From: CAUPWF01 sp036656795
GTDB lineage: Bacteria > Bacillota > Clostridia > Lachnospirales > Lachnospiraceae
Assembly: GCA_036656795.1 (NCBI GenBank)
Contig: JAVXHR010000016.1
Coordinates: 1-39,092 of the forward strand
Length of the DNA: 39,092 nt
Direction: 5' to 3'
Part shown: positions 25,601-32,507 of the stretch, piece after piece
Numbering within the stretch: the first letter of the stretch is position 1
Layout: every line of letters starts with the position of its first letter
Position numbers and translations under genes: made by a program
Notes under the pieces: model-generated
The model's input: the letters and a program-made list of their open reading frames with translations, nothing else
What the model was told of the DNA's origin: nothing
Databases searched by the model: none

Positions 25601-25710
25601 AAATAGGTGGCGAAGTATTGGCAGATACCGTAACAAAGAAAACACCAACAGGTTATACCAAAGAATGGAAAATTAATGGAGAAACCGTAGTTTTGGGTGT
25701 TGAACTCTAA
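22603..25710 (+). CDS. ileS: Isoleucyl-tRNA synthetase (IleS2-like, eukaryote-type clade)
   Basis: 1035 aa. A class I synthetase that charges tRNA-Ile and edits valine. HIGH motif: TANGKPHIGHVLTR; KMSKS motif: KMSKSKGNAV. The start at 22603 is chosen because AGGAGG lies 8 bases upstream; an ATG at 22585 has no such site. The length and blocks RKAGWDTHGLPVELEVEK and YCPRCGTPLSSHEVAQGYKDV resemble the IleS2/eukaryotic clade rather than E. coli-like IleS1. Members of that clade are often less sensitive to mupirocin; for this protein that is inference. The editing domain contains AWTTTPWTLPSNVAL. It is controlled by the T-box leader upstream. Confidence 0.96.
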   Translation: MYQKVSTDLKFVDREKEIEKFWEKNNIFEKSMENRQNGESYTFYDGPPTANGKPHIGHVLTRVIKDMIPRYRTMKGYMVPRKAGWDTHGLPVELEVEKLLGLDGKEQIEEYGLEPFISHCKDSVWKYKGMWEEFSSTVGFWADMENPYVTYANTFIESEWWALKQIWEKGLLYKGYKIVPYCPRCGTPLSSHEVAQGYKDVKEKSAIARFKVKGEDAYILAWTTTPWTLPSNVALCVNPHETYVKVKNDGYVYYMAEALLDQVLTGEIEILETYVGTDLEYKEYEPLFPFVKLDKKAYYITCDTYVTLTDGTGIVHIAPAFGEDDAQVGRKYDLPFLQLVDEKGEMTQETPWAGTFCKKADELVLDDLEKRGLLFSAPEFEHSYPHCWRCDTPLIYYARESWFIKMTDVKDQMIRNNNTINWIPESIGKGRFGDWLENIQDWSISRNRYWGTPLNVWECECGHMHSIGSIEELKSMSNNCPKEIELHRPFIDDVTITCPKCGKEMHRVPEVIDCWFDSGAMPFAQHHYPFENQELFKQQFPADFISEAVDQTRGWFYSLLAISTLIFDEAPYKNVIVLGHVQDENGQKMSKSKGNAVDPFDALNQYGADAIRWYFYVNSAPWLPNRFHGKAVVEGQRKFMGTFWNTYAFFVLYADIDQFDATKYKLEYDKLPVMDKWLLSKLNTLVQTVDDNLENYRIPESARALQEFVDDMSNWYVRRSRERFWVKEMPQDKINAYMTLYTALVTVAKVAAPMIPFMTEDIYQNLVKSIDTTAPESIHLCDFPVAEESMIDKELEDNMDKVLKIVVMGRACRNVANIKNRQPIGQMFVKADFKLSEFYKQIMKEELNVKNILFTEDVRNFTSYSFKPQLKTVGPKYGKLLGGIKAELDKLDGNTAMDEINETEHLKLNINGQEVILSREDLLIDTAQTEGYVSENDNGITVVLDTNLNEALIEEGYIREIISKIQTMRKEADFQVTDRIKVTYEGSEKVDNIFTNHSEEIGGEVLADTVTKKTPTGYTKEWKINGETVVLGVEL

Positions 25711-25721
25711 TTCATTTGTTC

Positions 25722-25780
25722 ATTTGGGACGGGGTATTTTTCAAAAACACCCCGTCCCAAATTAAAAATGCCCTGTCCCC
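25722..25780 (-). repeat. Palindromic REP-like element, copy 1
   Basis: A 41-bp near-perfect palindrome (arms around TTTGGGACGGGGT, one mismatch) at 25722-25762. Eight bases then separate it from CCCTGTCCC, so in the minus direction the unit reads GGGACAGGG, 8 bases, palindrome. The same unit occurs at 34105-34162 on the other strand. It can also fold as a bidirectional terminator for ileS. Confidence 0.85.
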
Positions 25781-25803
25781 AATGGATATGAAAGGAAGTA
25801 AAT

Positions 25804-28245
25804 ATGTATAGTACAAGATTTGACAAGGAAACATTTAAGAGTGAAGTCTCAAATAATGTGAGGACTCTTTTTCGAAGAACAATAGAAGAGGCTACTCCTC
25901 AACAAGTATTTCAAGGTGTTTCGTATGCGGTAAAAGAAGCAATTATTGATGATTGGCTTACGACTCAGGAAAAATATAAGAAGGAAGATCCGAAGACGGT
26001 ATATTATATGTCTATGGAATTTTTAATGGGTAGGGCGCTTGGTAATAATCTGATTAATATGACAGCGTATAAGGAAGTAGCGGAAGCGTTAGATGAAATG
26101 GGCATTGATTTGAATGTGATTGAAGACGAAGAATCGGATGCGGCATTGGGAAATGGTGGTCTTGGACGTCTGGCAGCTTGCTTTTTGGATTCGTTGGCAA
26201 CTTTGGGATATTCTGCATATGGGTGTGGAATTCGTTATCGTTATGGAATGTTTAAACAGAAAATTGAAGATGGATATCAATTGGAAACACCGGACAATTG
26301 GTTGAAAGAAGGCAATCCATTTGAACTTCGTCGAGAAGAATATGCGAAAGAAGTTCGTTTTGGTGGGGATATTCGTATGGAATTGAACAAAGAGACAGGA
26401 AGAGAAGATTTTATACAGGAAAATTTCGAATCTGTGCTTGCAATTCCATATGACATGCCAATTGTGGGATATGGAAATCATGTGGTAAATACGCTTCGCA
26501 TCTGGGATGCACGGGCAATTACAGACTTTCAACTGGATTCTTTTGATCGTGGAGATTATCACAAAGCAGTAGAACAAGAAAATCTTGCGAAAAATATTGT
26601 GGAGGTATTATATCCAAATGATAATCATTATGCAGGAAAAGAATTGCGTTTGAAACAACAATACTTCTTTATTTCTGCAAGTTTGCAGGCAGCATTAGAT
26701 AAATATAAAAAAACTCATGATGATATTAAAAAGTTACATGAGAAAGTTACAATTCAAATGAATGATACACATCCAACGGTTGCCGTTGCTGAATTAATGC
26801 ATCTATTGATTGATGGAGAACATCTAACATGGGATGAAGCATGGGAAATTACAACGAAAACATGTGCATATACAAATCATACTATTATGGCAGAAGCACT
26901 TGAAAAATGGCCTATAGACCTATTTTCTAGATTACTGCCTCGTATCTATCAGATTATTCAAGAAATTGATCGTCGCTTTTTACTTAAGGTAAGAGAAATG
27001 TATCCGGGAAATGAAGAAAAAGTCAAAAAGATGGCAATTCTTTCTGATGGTCAAGTAAAAATGGCGCACCTGGCAATTGTAGCCGGATATTCGGTTAATG
27101 GTGTTGCAAGACTTCATACCGAGATTCTTAAAACACAAGAATTAAAAGATTTTTATGAGATGATGCCGGAGAAATTTAATAACAAAACAAATGGAATTAC
27201 TCAACGTCGATTTTTATTACATGCAAATCCATTGCTTGCAGATTGGGTAACTGCTCATATTGGGGACGGGTGGATTACAGATCTGTCGCAGATGGAAAAG
27301 TTGAAACCATTGGCTGATAACGATGTAGCAAAAAGAGAATTTATGGATATAAAATATAAAAACAAGGAACGACTTGCAGCCTATATATTAAAACATAATG
27401 AAATAGAAATAGATCCTCGTTCCATCTTTGATGTGCAGGTAAAACGATTGCATGAATATAAACGTCAGTTGTTAAACATATTACATGTGATGTATCTATA
27501 CAATCAGATAAAGGAACACCCTGAAGTATCTTTTTATCCAAGAACATTTATCTTTGGGGCAAAAGCTGCCGCTGGGTATATGCGTGCAAAACAAACGATT
27601 AAACTAATCAATTCAGTAGCAGATGTTATCAATCATGATCGAAGTATTAATGGGAAGATTAAAATTGTATTTATTGAAGACTATAGAGTGTCAAATGCAG
27701 AATTAATATATGCGGCAGCCGATGTCAGCGAACAGATATCCACTGCTTCTAAAGAAGCATCGGGAACAGGGAATATGAAATTTATGCTAAATGGTGCACC
27801 AACACTTGGGACAATGGATGGGGCAAATGTAGAGATCGTAGAAGAAGTTGGAGAAGAGAATGCATTTATCTTTGGATTAAGTGCAGAAGAAGTTATTAAC
27901 TATGAAAATCATGGTGGTTATAATCCAACAGATATCTATTTTAATGATTGGGATATTAAACGAGTAGTGGACCAATTAGTAGATGGTACATACTCTTGTG
28001 GACACCCAGAATTGTATAGAGAATTATATAATTCTTTATTAAATACTCAAAGTAGTAGTAGGCCAGACTCTTATTTTATCTTAAAAGATTTTAGAAGCTA
28101 TATTGAAGCTCAGAAAAAAGTAGAAGAAGCATATCGTGATACAGATAGATGGGCAAAGATGGCATTATTAAATACGGCAAGTTGTGGTAAATTCACATCA
28201 GATCGTACAATCAAAGAATATGTAAATGAAATATGGAAATTGTAA
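25804..28245 (+). CDS. glgP: Glycogen/starch/maltodextrin phosphorylase
   Basis: 813 aa, the normal length for bacterial GT35 phosphorylases. It releases glucose-1-phosphate from alpha-1,4-glucans using phosphate and pyridoxal phosphate. The N-terminal region has YYMSMEFLMGRALGNNLIN, then DAALGNGGLGRLAACFLDS and GIRYRYGMFKQ. The PLP site is EASGTGNMKFMLNGAPTLGT with the Schiff-base lysine, followed by MDGANVEI. No partner glycogen genes are in the window, so whether it serves storage glycogen or imported maltodextrin is open. AAGGAAG precedes the ATG. A strong terminator follows. Confidence 0.96.
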   Translation: MYSTRFDKETFKSEVSNNVRTLFRRTIEEATPQQVFQGVSYAVKEAIIDDWLTTQEKYKKEDPKTVYYMSMEFLMGRALGNNLINMTAYKEVAEALDEMGIDLNVIEDEESDAALGNGGLGRLAACFLDSLATLGYSAYGCGIRYRYGMFKQKIEDGYQLETPDNWLKEGNPFELRREEYAKEVRFGGDIRMELNKETGREDFIQENFESVLAIPYDMPIVGYGNHVVNTLRIWDARAITDFQLDSFDRGDYHKAVEQENLAKNIVEVLYPNDNHYAGKELRLKQQYFFISASLQAALDKYKKTHDDIKKLHEKVTIQMNDTHPTVAVAELMHLLIDGEHLTWDEAWEITTKTCAYTNHTIMAEALEKWPIDLFSRLLPRIYQIIQEIDRRFLLKVREMYPGNEEKVKKMAILSDGQVKMAHLAIVAGYSVNGVARLHTEILKTQELKDFYEMMPEKFNNKTNGITQRRFLLHANPLLADWVTAHIGDGWITDLSQMEKLKPLADNDVAKREFMDIKYKNKERLAAYILKHNEIEIDPRSIFDVQVKRLHEYKRQLLNILHVMYLYNQIKEHPEVSFYPRTFIFGAKAAAGYMRAKQTIKLINSVADVINHDRSINGKIKIVFIEDYRVSNAELIYAAADVSEQISTASKEASGTGNMKFMLNGAPTLGTMDGANVEIVEEVGEENAFIFGLSAEEVINYENHGGYNPTDIYFNDWDIKRVVDQLVDGTYSCGHPELYRELYNSLLNTQSSSRPDSYFILKDFRSYIEAQKKVEEAYRDTDRWAKMALLNTASCGKFTSDRTIKEYVNEIWKL

Positions 28246-28263
28246 ATTTTAATAGGTAAGAGT

Positions 28264-28305
28264 AAACAGGCATAGCAAATCGAGTTTAGATTGCTATGCC
28301 TGTTT
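28264..28305 (+). terminator. Terminator of glgP
   Basis: A perfect 15-bp stem (AAACAGGCATAGCAA with TTGCTATGCCTGTTT, 12-base loop) just after the glgP stop; A/T-rich ends allow use in both directions. Confidence 0.85.
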
Positions 28306-28368
28306 AATTGTAGTGAGATACATATTTGTTCATACGTTTCATATAGTATAAACATGGAGGATAAAGTA

Positions 28369-29268
28369 GTGAGACAACGAGTTAAGCAAATTATTATGGT
28401 AATTATCATTGTATTACTTTTACCTTATGTAATTACAATTTTTATGAATGGGTCAAGCATAGAAACAAATGGAACAATAGATGATGTTTATCTGAAAGTA
28501 AAAAAAGAAAAAAAAATTATTAAAATACCTTTGCAAGAATATTGTATTGGAGTATTGGCAAAAGAAATAAAACCAAATTATAAAGAACAAGCACTGCAAG
28601 CCCAAGCAGTTATAGTACGCACAAGTATTTATAGACAAATTGAAGAAAAAGGGAAAAAATTGGTATGCGAAGAAGCTTATTGGACACAACAAGAGATGTT
28701 AGACAAATGGGGAACGGTTAAATTTAATATATATTATAATAAACTGCAAGATGCATGGATCGAAACAGAAGGTGAAGTAATAGTCTATGATGATAAACTA
28801 ATTGTTGCACCATTTCATCAATTAAATAATGGAAGTACCAGAAATGGAAATGAAGTATTATGTAGTAAAGAATATCCATATCTGCAGATGAAAGAAAGCA
28901 CGTTAGACTTGGAGTCAAAAGAGCAGATGAAAATTACTGAATTGGGAAAATTAGATAAATATCCATCAGCGGAAGTTTTGGAATCAGATAGTGCAGGGTA
29001 TGTCAAACGTGTAAAAGTTGGTGAGACAATATATACAGGAGAAGAATTTAGAGATATCCATCAACTGGTATCCAGCTGCTTTACATTTCAAGAATATAAT
29101 GGAAAACTTCGAGTCGTAACAAAAGGAGTTGGACACGGATTAGGTATGAGTCAATATTCTGCAAATGAAATGGCAAAAGATGGAAAATCACATACAGAAA
29201 TATTACAGTATTATTTTGATGCAATCCAAATTAAAGAGGTTGCAGAAATATTGTTAAATATAGAATAA
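28369..29268 (+). CDS. spoIID: SpoIID/LytB-type stage II sporulation protein
   Basis: 299 aa from a GTG start (MRQRVKQIIM) with GGAGG 8 bases upstream. Further in-frame ATGs upstream fall in that ribosome binding site or in the glgP terminator and are unlikely. One N-terminal membrane helix (about residues 8-26). The SpoIID domain shows LAKEIKPNYKEQALQAQAVIVRTSIY with the catalytic-type Glu66, and GVGHGLGMSQYSANEMAKDG near the C-terminus. SpoIID is a lytic transglycosylase acting at the septum during engulfment. Upstream, ATATTT and CATATAGT could be a sporulation sigma-E promoter, with a spacer of about 12, which is tentative. It pairs with the following spoIIQ-like gene. Confidence 0.88.
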   Translation: MRQRVKQIIMVIIIVLLLPYVITIFMNGSSIETNGTIDDVYLKVKKEKKIIKIPLQEYCIGVLAKEIKPNYKEQALQAQAVIVRTSIYRQIEEKGKKLVCEEAYWTQQEMLDKWGTVKFNIYYNKLQDAWIETEGEVIVYDDKLIVAPFHQLNNGSTRNGNEVLCSKEYPYLQMKESTLDLESKEQMKITELGKLDKYPSAEVLESDSAGYVKRVKVGETIYTGEEFRDIHQLVSSCFTFQEYNGKLRVVTKGVGHGLGMSQYSANEMAKDGKSHTEILQYYFDAIQIKEVAEILLNIE

Positions 29269-29310
29269 GAGAATCATTTTTTGGCAAAAATATAGCCAGA
29301 GGTGATAAAA

Positions 29311-30057
29311 ATGAAAAATAGCAATGATAGGAGAAATTCTTCTAAACAAAAAAAGGGGACAACGGTTGGATTGGTTATCTGTTTTGTAGCAGCTATTGCA
29401 GTAGTTGGAACATATACATTTAAACAATATAAGAATGGTGTCAAAAATCAGTTGGCTTTGCAAGAAGAAAGCAATGAAAAAGAAAAAGTTCGTACAAAAG
29501 AAACAGTCACTAAAAATATTGTGATTCATAATCCACAAAAAGAAGTACCAAAAGTGACACCAAAAGAATCTACGGAAGTCCCAAAACAAGAAGTTCCCAA
29601 AACAGAAACAACACAAACTGCATCTAAGACAAAAGCAGTTTCCTTTACAGAAGATACGAAAGTTGTCTGGCCTGTAAGTGGAAGTATATTGTTAAATTAC
29701 AGTATGGATAAGACAGTTTATTTTTCAACCCTAGACCAATATAAGTATAATCCGGCCGTTATTATCTCAGGAGAGGTTGGTGGAGAAGTATTATCCGCAG
29801 CCAGGGGAATCGTTAAGGGTGTGGAAGTTCATGCAGAGACAGGAACAACAATTACAGTGGATATGGGAAATGGATATGAGGCTGTCTATGGTCAATTAAA
29901 AGAAGTGCCTATAAAAGAAGGAAATTATATTGATGCAGGAGCTGTCATTGGACATCTCAGCGAACCAACAAAATATTATAGTGTAGAGGGATGCAATTTA
30001 TATTTTAAGATAATGAAAGATGGAGTCCCCGTAAATCCTCTGGATTTTCTTGAATAA
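29311..30057 (+). CDS. Degenerate M23 (LytM-fold) protein, SpoIIQ-like
   Basis: 248 aa. The ATG at 29311 follows AGAGGTGA by 5 bases. A single membrane helix (about 17-36) is followed by a Lys/Glu/Pro/Thr-rich stalk (about 50-108) and a LytM-fold domain (about 115-248, starting VVWPVSGSILLNYS). All four zinc-ligand positions are changed: Asn147 and Ile151 for the HxxxD pair, Gln195 in YGQL for HL, and Asn229/Tyr231 in NLYF for HLHF. So it is probably structural. Position right after spoIID supports a SpoIIQ role (mother cell-forespore channel with SpoIIIAH), by inference. Confidence 0.8.
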   Translation: MKNSNDRRNSSKQKKGTTVGLVICFVAAIAVVGTYTFKQYKNGVKNQLALQEESNEKEKVRTKETVTKNIVIHNPQKEVPKVTPKESTEVPKQEVPKTETTQTASKTKAVSFTEDTKVVWPVSGSILLNYSMDKTVYFSTLDQYKYNPAVIISGEVGGEVLSAARGIVKGVEVHAETGTTITVDMGNGYEAVYGQLKEVPIKEGNYIDAGAVIGHLSEPTKYYSVEGCNLYFKIMKDGVPVNPLDFLE

Positions 30058-30127
30058 GATAGAAAATTCATCGTTGGTGTGATAAAATTAAATCACATTA
30101 GATTCTAAAAAATAAAGTGATATGAAA

Positions 30128-30158
30128 AGAAGAGTCTTGCTTATTAGCGAGGCTCTTT
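30128..30158 (+). terminator. Probable terminator after the spoIIQ-like gene
   Basis: AGAGTCTTGC pairs with GCGAGGCTCT (two G-T pairs, 6-base loop) followed by TTGCTAAT; a moderate terminator about 75 bases past the stop codon. An additional inverted repeat TGTGAT/ATCACA lies at 30078-30097. Confidence 0.55.
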
Positions 30159-30201
30159 GCTAATAAATAGAATTGTAGAGGGAAGAGGTACGGAAATACA
30201 G

Positions 30202-30489
30202 ATGAATTATACATATATTGTAGAATGTAGAGATGGAAGCTTATATACAGGGTGGACAAATAATATTGAAAAGCGTATCACAGACCATAATCAAGGGAAA
30301 GGAGCAAAATACACCAAGGGCAAAGGACCGGTCACCTTAGTGTATTTTGAATCTTTTGATACAAAAGAAGAAGCAATGAAACGAGAATATGCCATTAAAA
30401 AGATGACAAGAGCAACAAAAGAAAAATTAATTCAAGATAAAAACATACATCAAGACAAAGTGGCAGATACTTCCACCCATTACGAATAA
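30202..30489 (+). CDS. GIY-YIG nuclease-fold protein (UPF0213/YhbQ type)
   Basis: 95 aa from MNYTYIVECRDGSLYTGWTN; a longer reading from 30157 lacks a good ribosome binding site. The GIY-YIG motif appears as YTYIV...SLYTGWTNNIEKRITDHNQGKGAKYTKGKGP, with the conserved Tyr, Arg and His, and ends KREYAIKKMTRATKEKLI. Single-domain proteins of this kind are widespread; a role in DNA end processing has been proposed for some but is not established. The last 63 bases overlap the 3' end of the convergent hlyIII gene, so the C-terminal 20 residues (KNIHQDKVADTSTHYE) are probably a non-conserved tail. Confidence 0.9.
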   Translation: MNYTYIVECRDGSLYTGWTNNIEKRITDHNQGKGAKYTKGKGPVTLVYFESFDTKEEAMKREYAIKKMTRATKEKLIQDKNIHQDKVADTSTHYE

Positions 30490-31083
30490 ATGGAAGATTT
30501 CATGGCTGCCAAAATTCTTGTGTTTATTATTAAAAATTGGAAGTTTTAATGCATAGATAACTCCACCAATTGTATAGATAATTCCACCGGCAAGTAACCA
30601 GCCAAAGGCTGCAGGAGATAATGAATTAAGAATCTGAGTAAATGCTAATACACAGGTCCAACCCATGCCAATGTAGAGAACAGAGGATACCCATTTTGGA
30701 CAGTATATCCAAAAAGCTTTAATTAAAATACCAATAATAGCAATGCTCCAGACGATGGCGAGAAGTATATAACCCATTTGACCACCAAGTACAAGAAGAC
30801 AAATAGGCGTGTAACTTCCGGCAATTAACACAAAAATCATCATATGATCCATTTTCTTAAGAAATTTGTTTACCTTTTCGGACAAATCAAAAGAGTGGTA
30901 TGTTGTACTGGCGGCATAAAGTAAAATCAAACTGATTACATAGATAATAATGGAAATAAGATAAATATTACTTGGCTCATGGGCGGCTTTTATAATAAGT
31001 GGTATAGAGGCAAATATAGCCATTAGCATACCAATAAAATGTGTGATTGCACTACCTGGGTCTTTTAAATGTTTTTGGTTCAT
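30427..31083 (-). CDS. Hemolysin III family membrane protein (PAQR type)
   Basis: 218 aa with seven predicted membrane segments. Family motifs are SAITHFIGML at the start, ASTTYHSFD, KKMDHMMIFVLIAGSYTPICL and the C-terminal HEIFHLFVMGGSICHF, whose conserved Ser, Asp and His residues form the presumed metal site of the PAQR/CREST hydrolase superfamily. Despite the name, members are seldom toxins; a role in membrane homeostasis is more likely. AAAGGAG lies before the ATG. It is divergent from the Gfo/Idh gene and its 3' end overlaps the GIY-YIG gene. Confidence 0.93.
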   Translation of the reverse strand: MNQKHLKDPGSAITHFIGMLMAIFASIPLIIKAAHEPSNIYLISIIIYVISLILLYAASTTYHSFDLSEKVNKFLKKMDHMMIFVLIAGSYTPICLLVLGGQMGYILLAIVWSIAIIGILIKAFWIYCPKWVSSVLYIGMGWTCVLAFTQILNSLSPAAFGWLLAGGIIYTIGGVIYALKLPIFNNKHKNFGSHEIFHLFVMGGSICHFVLMYVFILN

Positions 31084-31144
31084 AATGAATCTCCTTTCAA
31101 TAAACGCAACACGTAGTTTTCAATACTACATAGAGCATATATGT

Positions 31145-31173
31145 ATATTACACCTGAAAGAGTAAAAACGCAA
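31145..31173 (-). promoter_or_regulatory. hlyIII promoter
   Basis: On the minus strand TTGCGT, 17 bases, TAATAT; about 60 bases before the start codon. Confidence 0.55.
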
Positions 31174-31212
31174 GTATATTTTTATTGTAAAAGCAATTTT
31201 TAAAGGGTATAC

Positions 31213-31241
31213 TTGATTTCAAGAGAAAACACAACTAGATT
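31213..31241 (+). promoter_or_regulatory. Promoter of the Gfo/Idh oxidoreductase gene
   Basis: TTGATT, 17 bases, TAGATT, about 30 bases before the start codon. Confidence 0.5.
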
Positions 31242-31273
31242 ATGGAAGTATTAGAAGTAAAGGAGGATATAGA

Positions 31274-32284
31274 ATGAAAATCGGAATATTAGGAGCAGGA
31301 CTAATTGCCAACAAGATGGGATATACACTTAGTAAAATGGAGGACGTAACCTGTTGTGCAGTTGGGGCAAGAGATAAAAAACGCGCGGAAGAATTTGCTA
31401 AAAAACATGGATTTCAAAAAGCGTATGGTTCTTATGAGGAATTAGTTCAGGATGATGAAGTGGAACTTATATATATTGCTACTCCACATTCCTATCACTT
31501 TGAACATGCAAAATTATGTTTAAATCATGGGAAACCGGTATTGTGTGAAAAAGCATTTATGGCAAATGCAGAGCAGGCAGAAGAAATCTTTCGTCTTTCG
31601 GAAGAAAAACACGTTTTTATAACAGAGGCAATTTGGACACGTTATATGCCTTCCCGTAAGATTATAGATGATATTATTGCTAAAGGAGAGATTGGAGAGG
31701 TCACTTCGGTAACGGCAAATCTAGGATATGATATTCAGGACGTTCCAAGACTTACCGATCCAATGCTTGCAGGAGGTGCGTTGTTAGATGTGGGTATCTA
31801 TCCATTGACATTTGCCAGTATGATACTTGGAAATGATATTGAAGAGATTCAATCTTGTTGTGTAAAAGGAGAGACTGGAGTAGATGTTCAGAATTCCATT
31901 ATCTTAAAATATAAAAATGGGACATTGGCAACATTACATAGTGGAATGTTGGCAGCAACAGAGCAATATGGTATTGTCTATGGAACCAAAGGGTATTTGA
32001 TTGCGGAGAATATCAATAATGTTAACAAAGTTAAAATATATACACCAGAACCAAAAGTAGAAAAAAACGGAGATGTTCCAGAACAAATTAAGCGAATAGT
32101 AAAAGAGATAGATATGCCGGAACAAATTACGGGGTTTGAAGATCAAGTCAGAGCATCGATGGAAGCGATTCATAATGGAGCAATTGAGTGTACACAGATA
32201 CCTCATGCGGAAAGTCTTCAGATGATGAAAGTCATGGACGAGTTGCGTCACCAATGGAATATTGTTTATCCATTTGAGTGTTGA
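31274..32284 (+). CDS. Gfo/Idh/MocA family NAD(P)-dependent oxidoreductase
   Basis: 336 aa. An N-terminal Rossmann fold opens with MKIGILGAGLIANKMGYTL (GxGxxA) and contains VELIYIATPHSYHFEHAKLCLNHGKPVLCEKAF, where the EKP-type motif is EKA. The C-terminal alpha/beta domain includes GGALLDVGIYPLTFA, close to the dimeric dihydrodiol dehydrogenase/glucose-fructose oxidoreductase-like subgroup. The substrate is probably a sugar or polyol derivative and cannot be named from sequence. AAAGGAGG precedes the ATG. It stands alone between its own promoter and the helicase promoter, which begins 2 bases past its stop codon. Confidence 0.9.
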   Translation: MKIGILGAGLIANKMGYTLSKMEDVTCCAVGARDKKRAEEFAKKHGFQKAYGSYEELVQDDEVELIYIATPHSYHFEHAKLCLNHGKPVLCEKAFMANAEQAEEIFRLSEEKHVFITEAIWTRYMPSRKIIDDIIAKGEIGEVTSVTANLGYDIQDVPRLTDPMLAGGALLDVGIYPLTFASMILGNDIEEIQSCCVKGETGVDVQNSIILKYKNGTLATLHSGMLAATEQYGIVYGTKGYLIAENINNVNKVKIYTPEPKVEKNGDVPEQIKRIVKEIDMPEQITGFEDQVRASMEAIHNGAIECTQIPHAESLQMMKVMDELRHQWNIVYPFEC

Positions 32285-32285
32285 T

Positions 32286-32314
32286 TTGACAAAGTTATGT
32301 TATTCTGTTATGAT
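32286..32314 (+). promoter_or_regulatory. Consensus promoter before the helicase leader
   Basis: TTGACA, a 17-base spacer and TATGAT. Transcription would start near 32321, only about 13 bases before a strong terminator stem. Confidence 0.82.
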
Positions 32315-32333
32315 GTAGAGCGAATGCTTTGTG

Positions 32334-32370
32334 AATACCCTTTACTTGCTGACAAGTGAAGGGTATTTTT
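32334..32370 (+). terminator. Terminator/attenuator in the helicase leader
   Basis: AATACCCTTTACTTG pairs with CAAGTGAAGGGTATT (15 bp with one T-G, 4-base loop), followed by TTT. It lies between a consensus promoter and the helicase gene, so it would end an RNA of about 50 bases or act as an attenuator. It may also end the upstream oxidoreductase transcript. Confidence 0.82.
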
Positions 32371-32397
32371 GCGAAGATAAACTAAATATTTTATAGA
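32369..32397 (+). promoter_or_regulatory. Second candidate promoter for the helicase gene
   Basis: TTGCGA, 17 bases, TATAGA, beginning in the terminator tail; it could drive the helicase gene independently of the leader. Confidence 0.4.
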
Positions 32398-32507
32398 GGG
32401 TAAAGACTCCATTTACCAAAGTGATAGGGTGTGTATTAGAAGGTATAACTTTGCTATATATAGAATGTTTTAATGAGTATCACATAGGAAAGGAAACAAA
32501 AACAAGT

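Noticed and set aside
26089..26577. A 162-codon open frame on the minus strand inside glgP
   Set aside because: It lies wholly within a clear, full-length glgP, has low-complexity Ile/Cys/Phe-rich composition typical of antisense frames, and no ribosome binding site.
30078..30097. TGTGAT...ATCACA inverted repeat resembling a CRP/FNR site
   Set aside because: The spacing between half-sites (8 bases between hexamers) fits neither CRP nor FNR consensus, and no clear promoter lies beside it.
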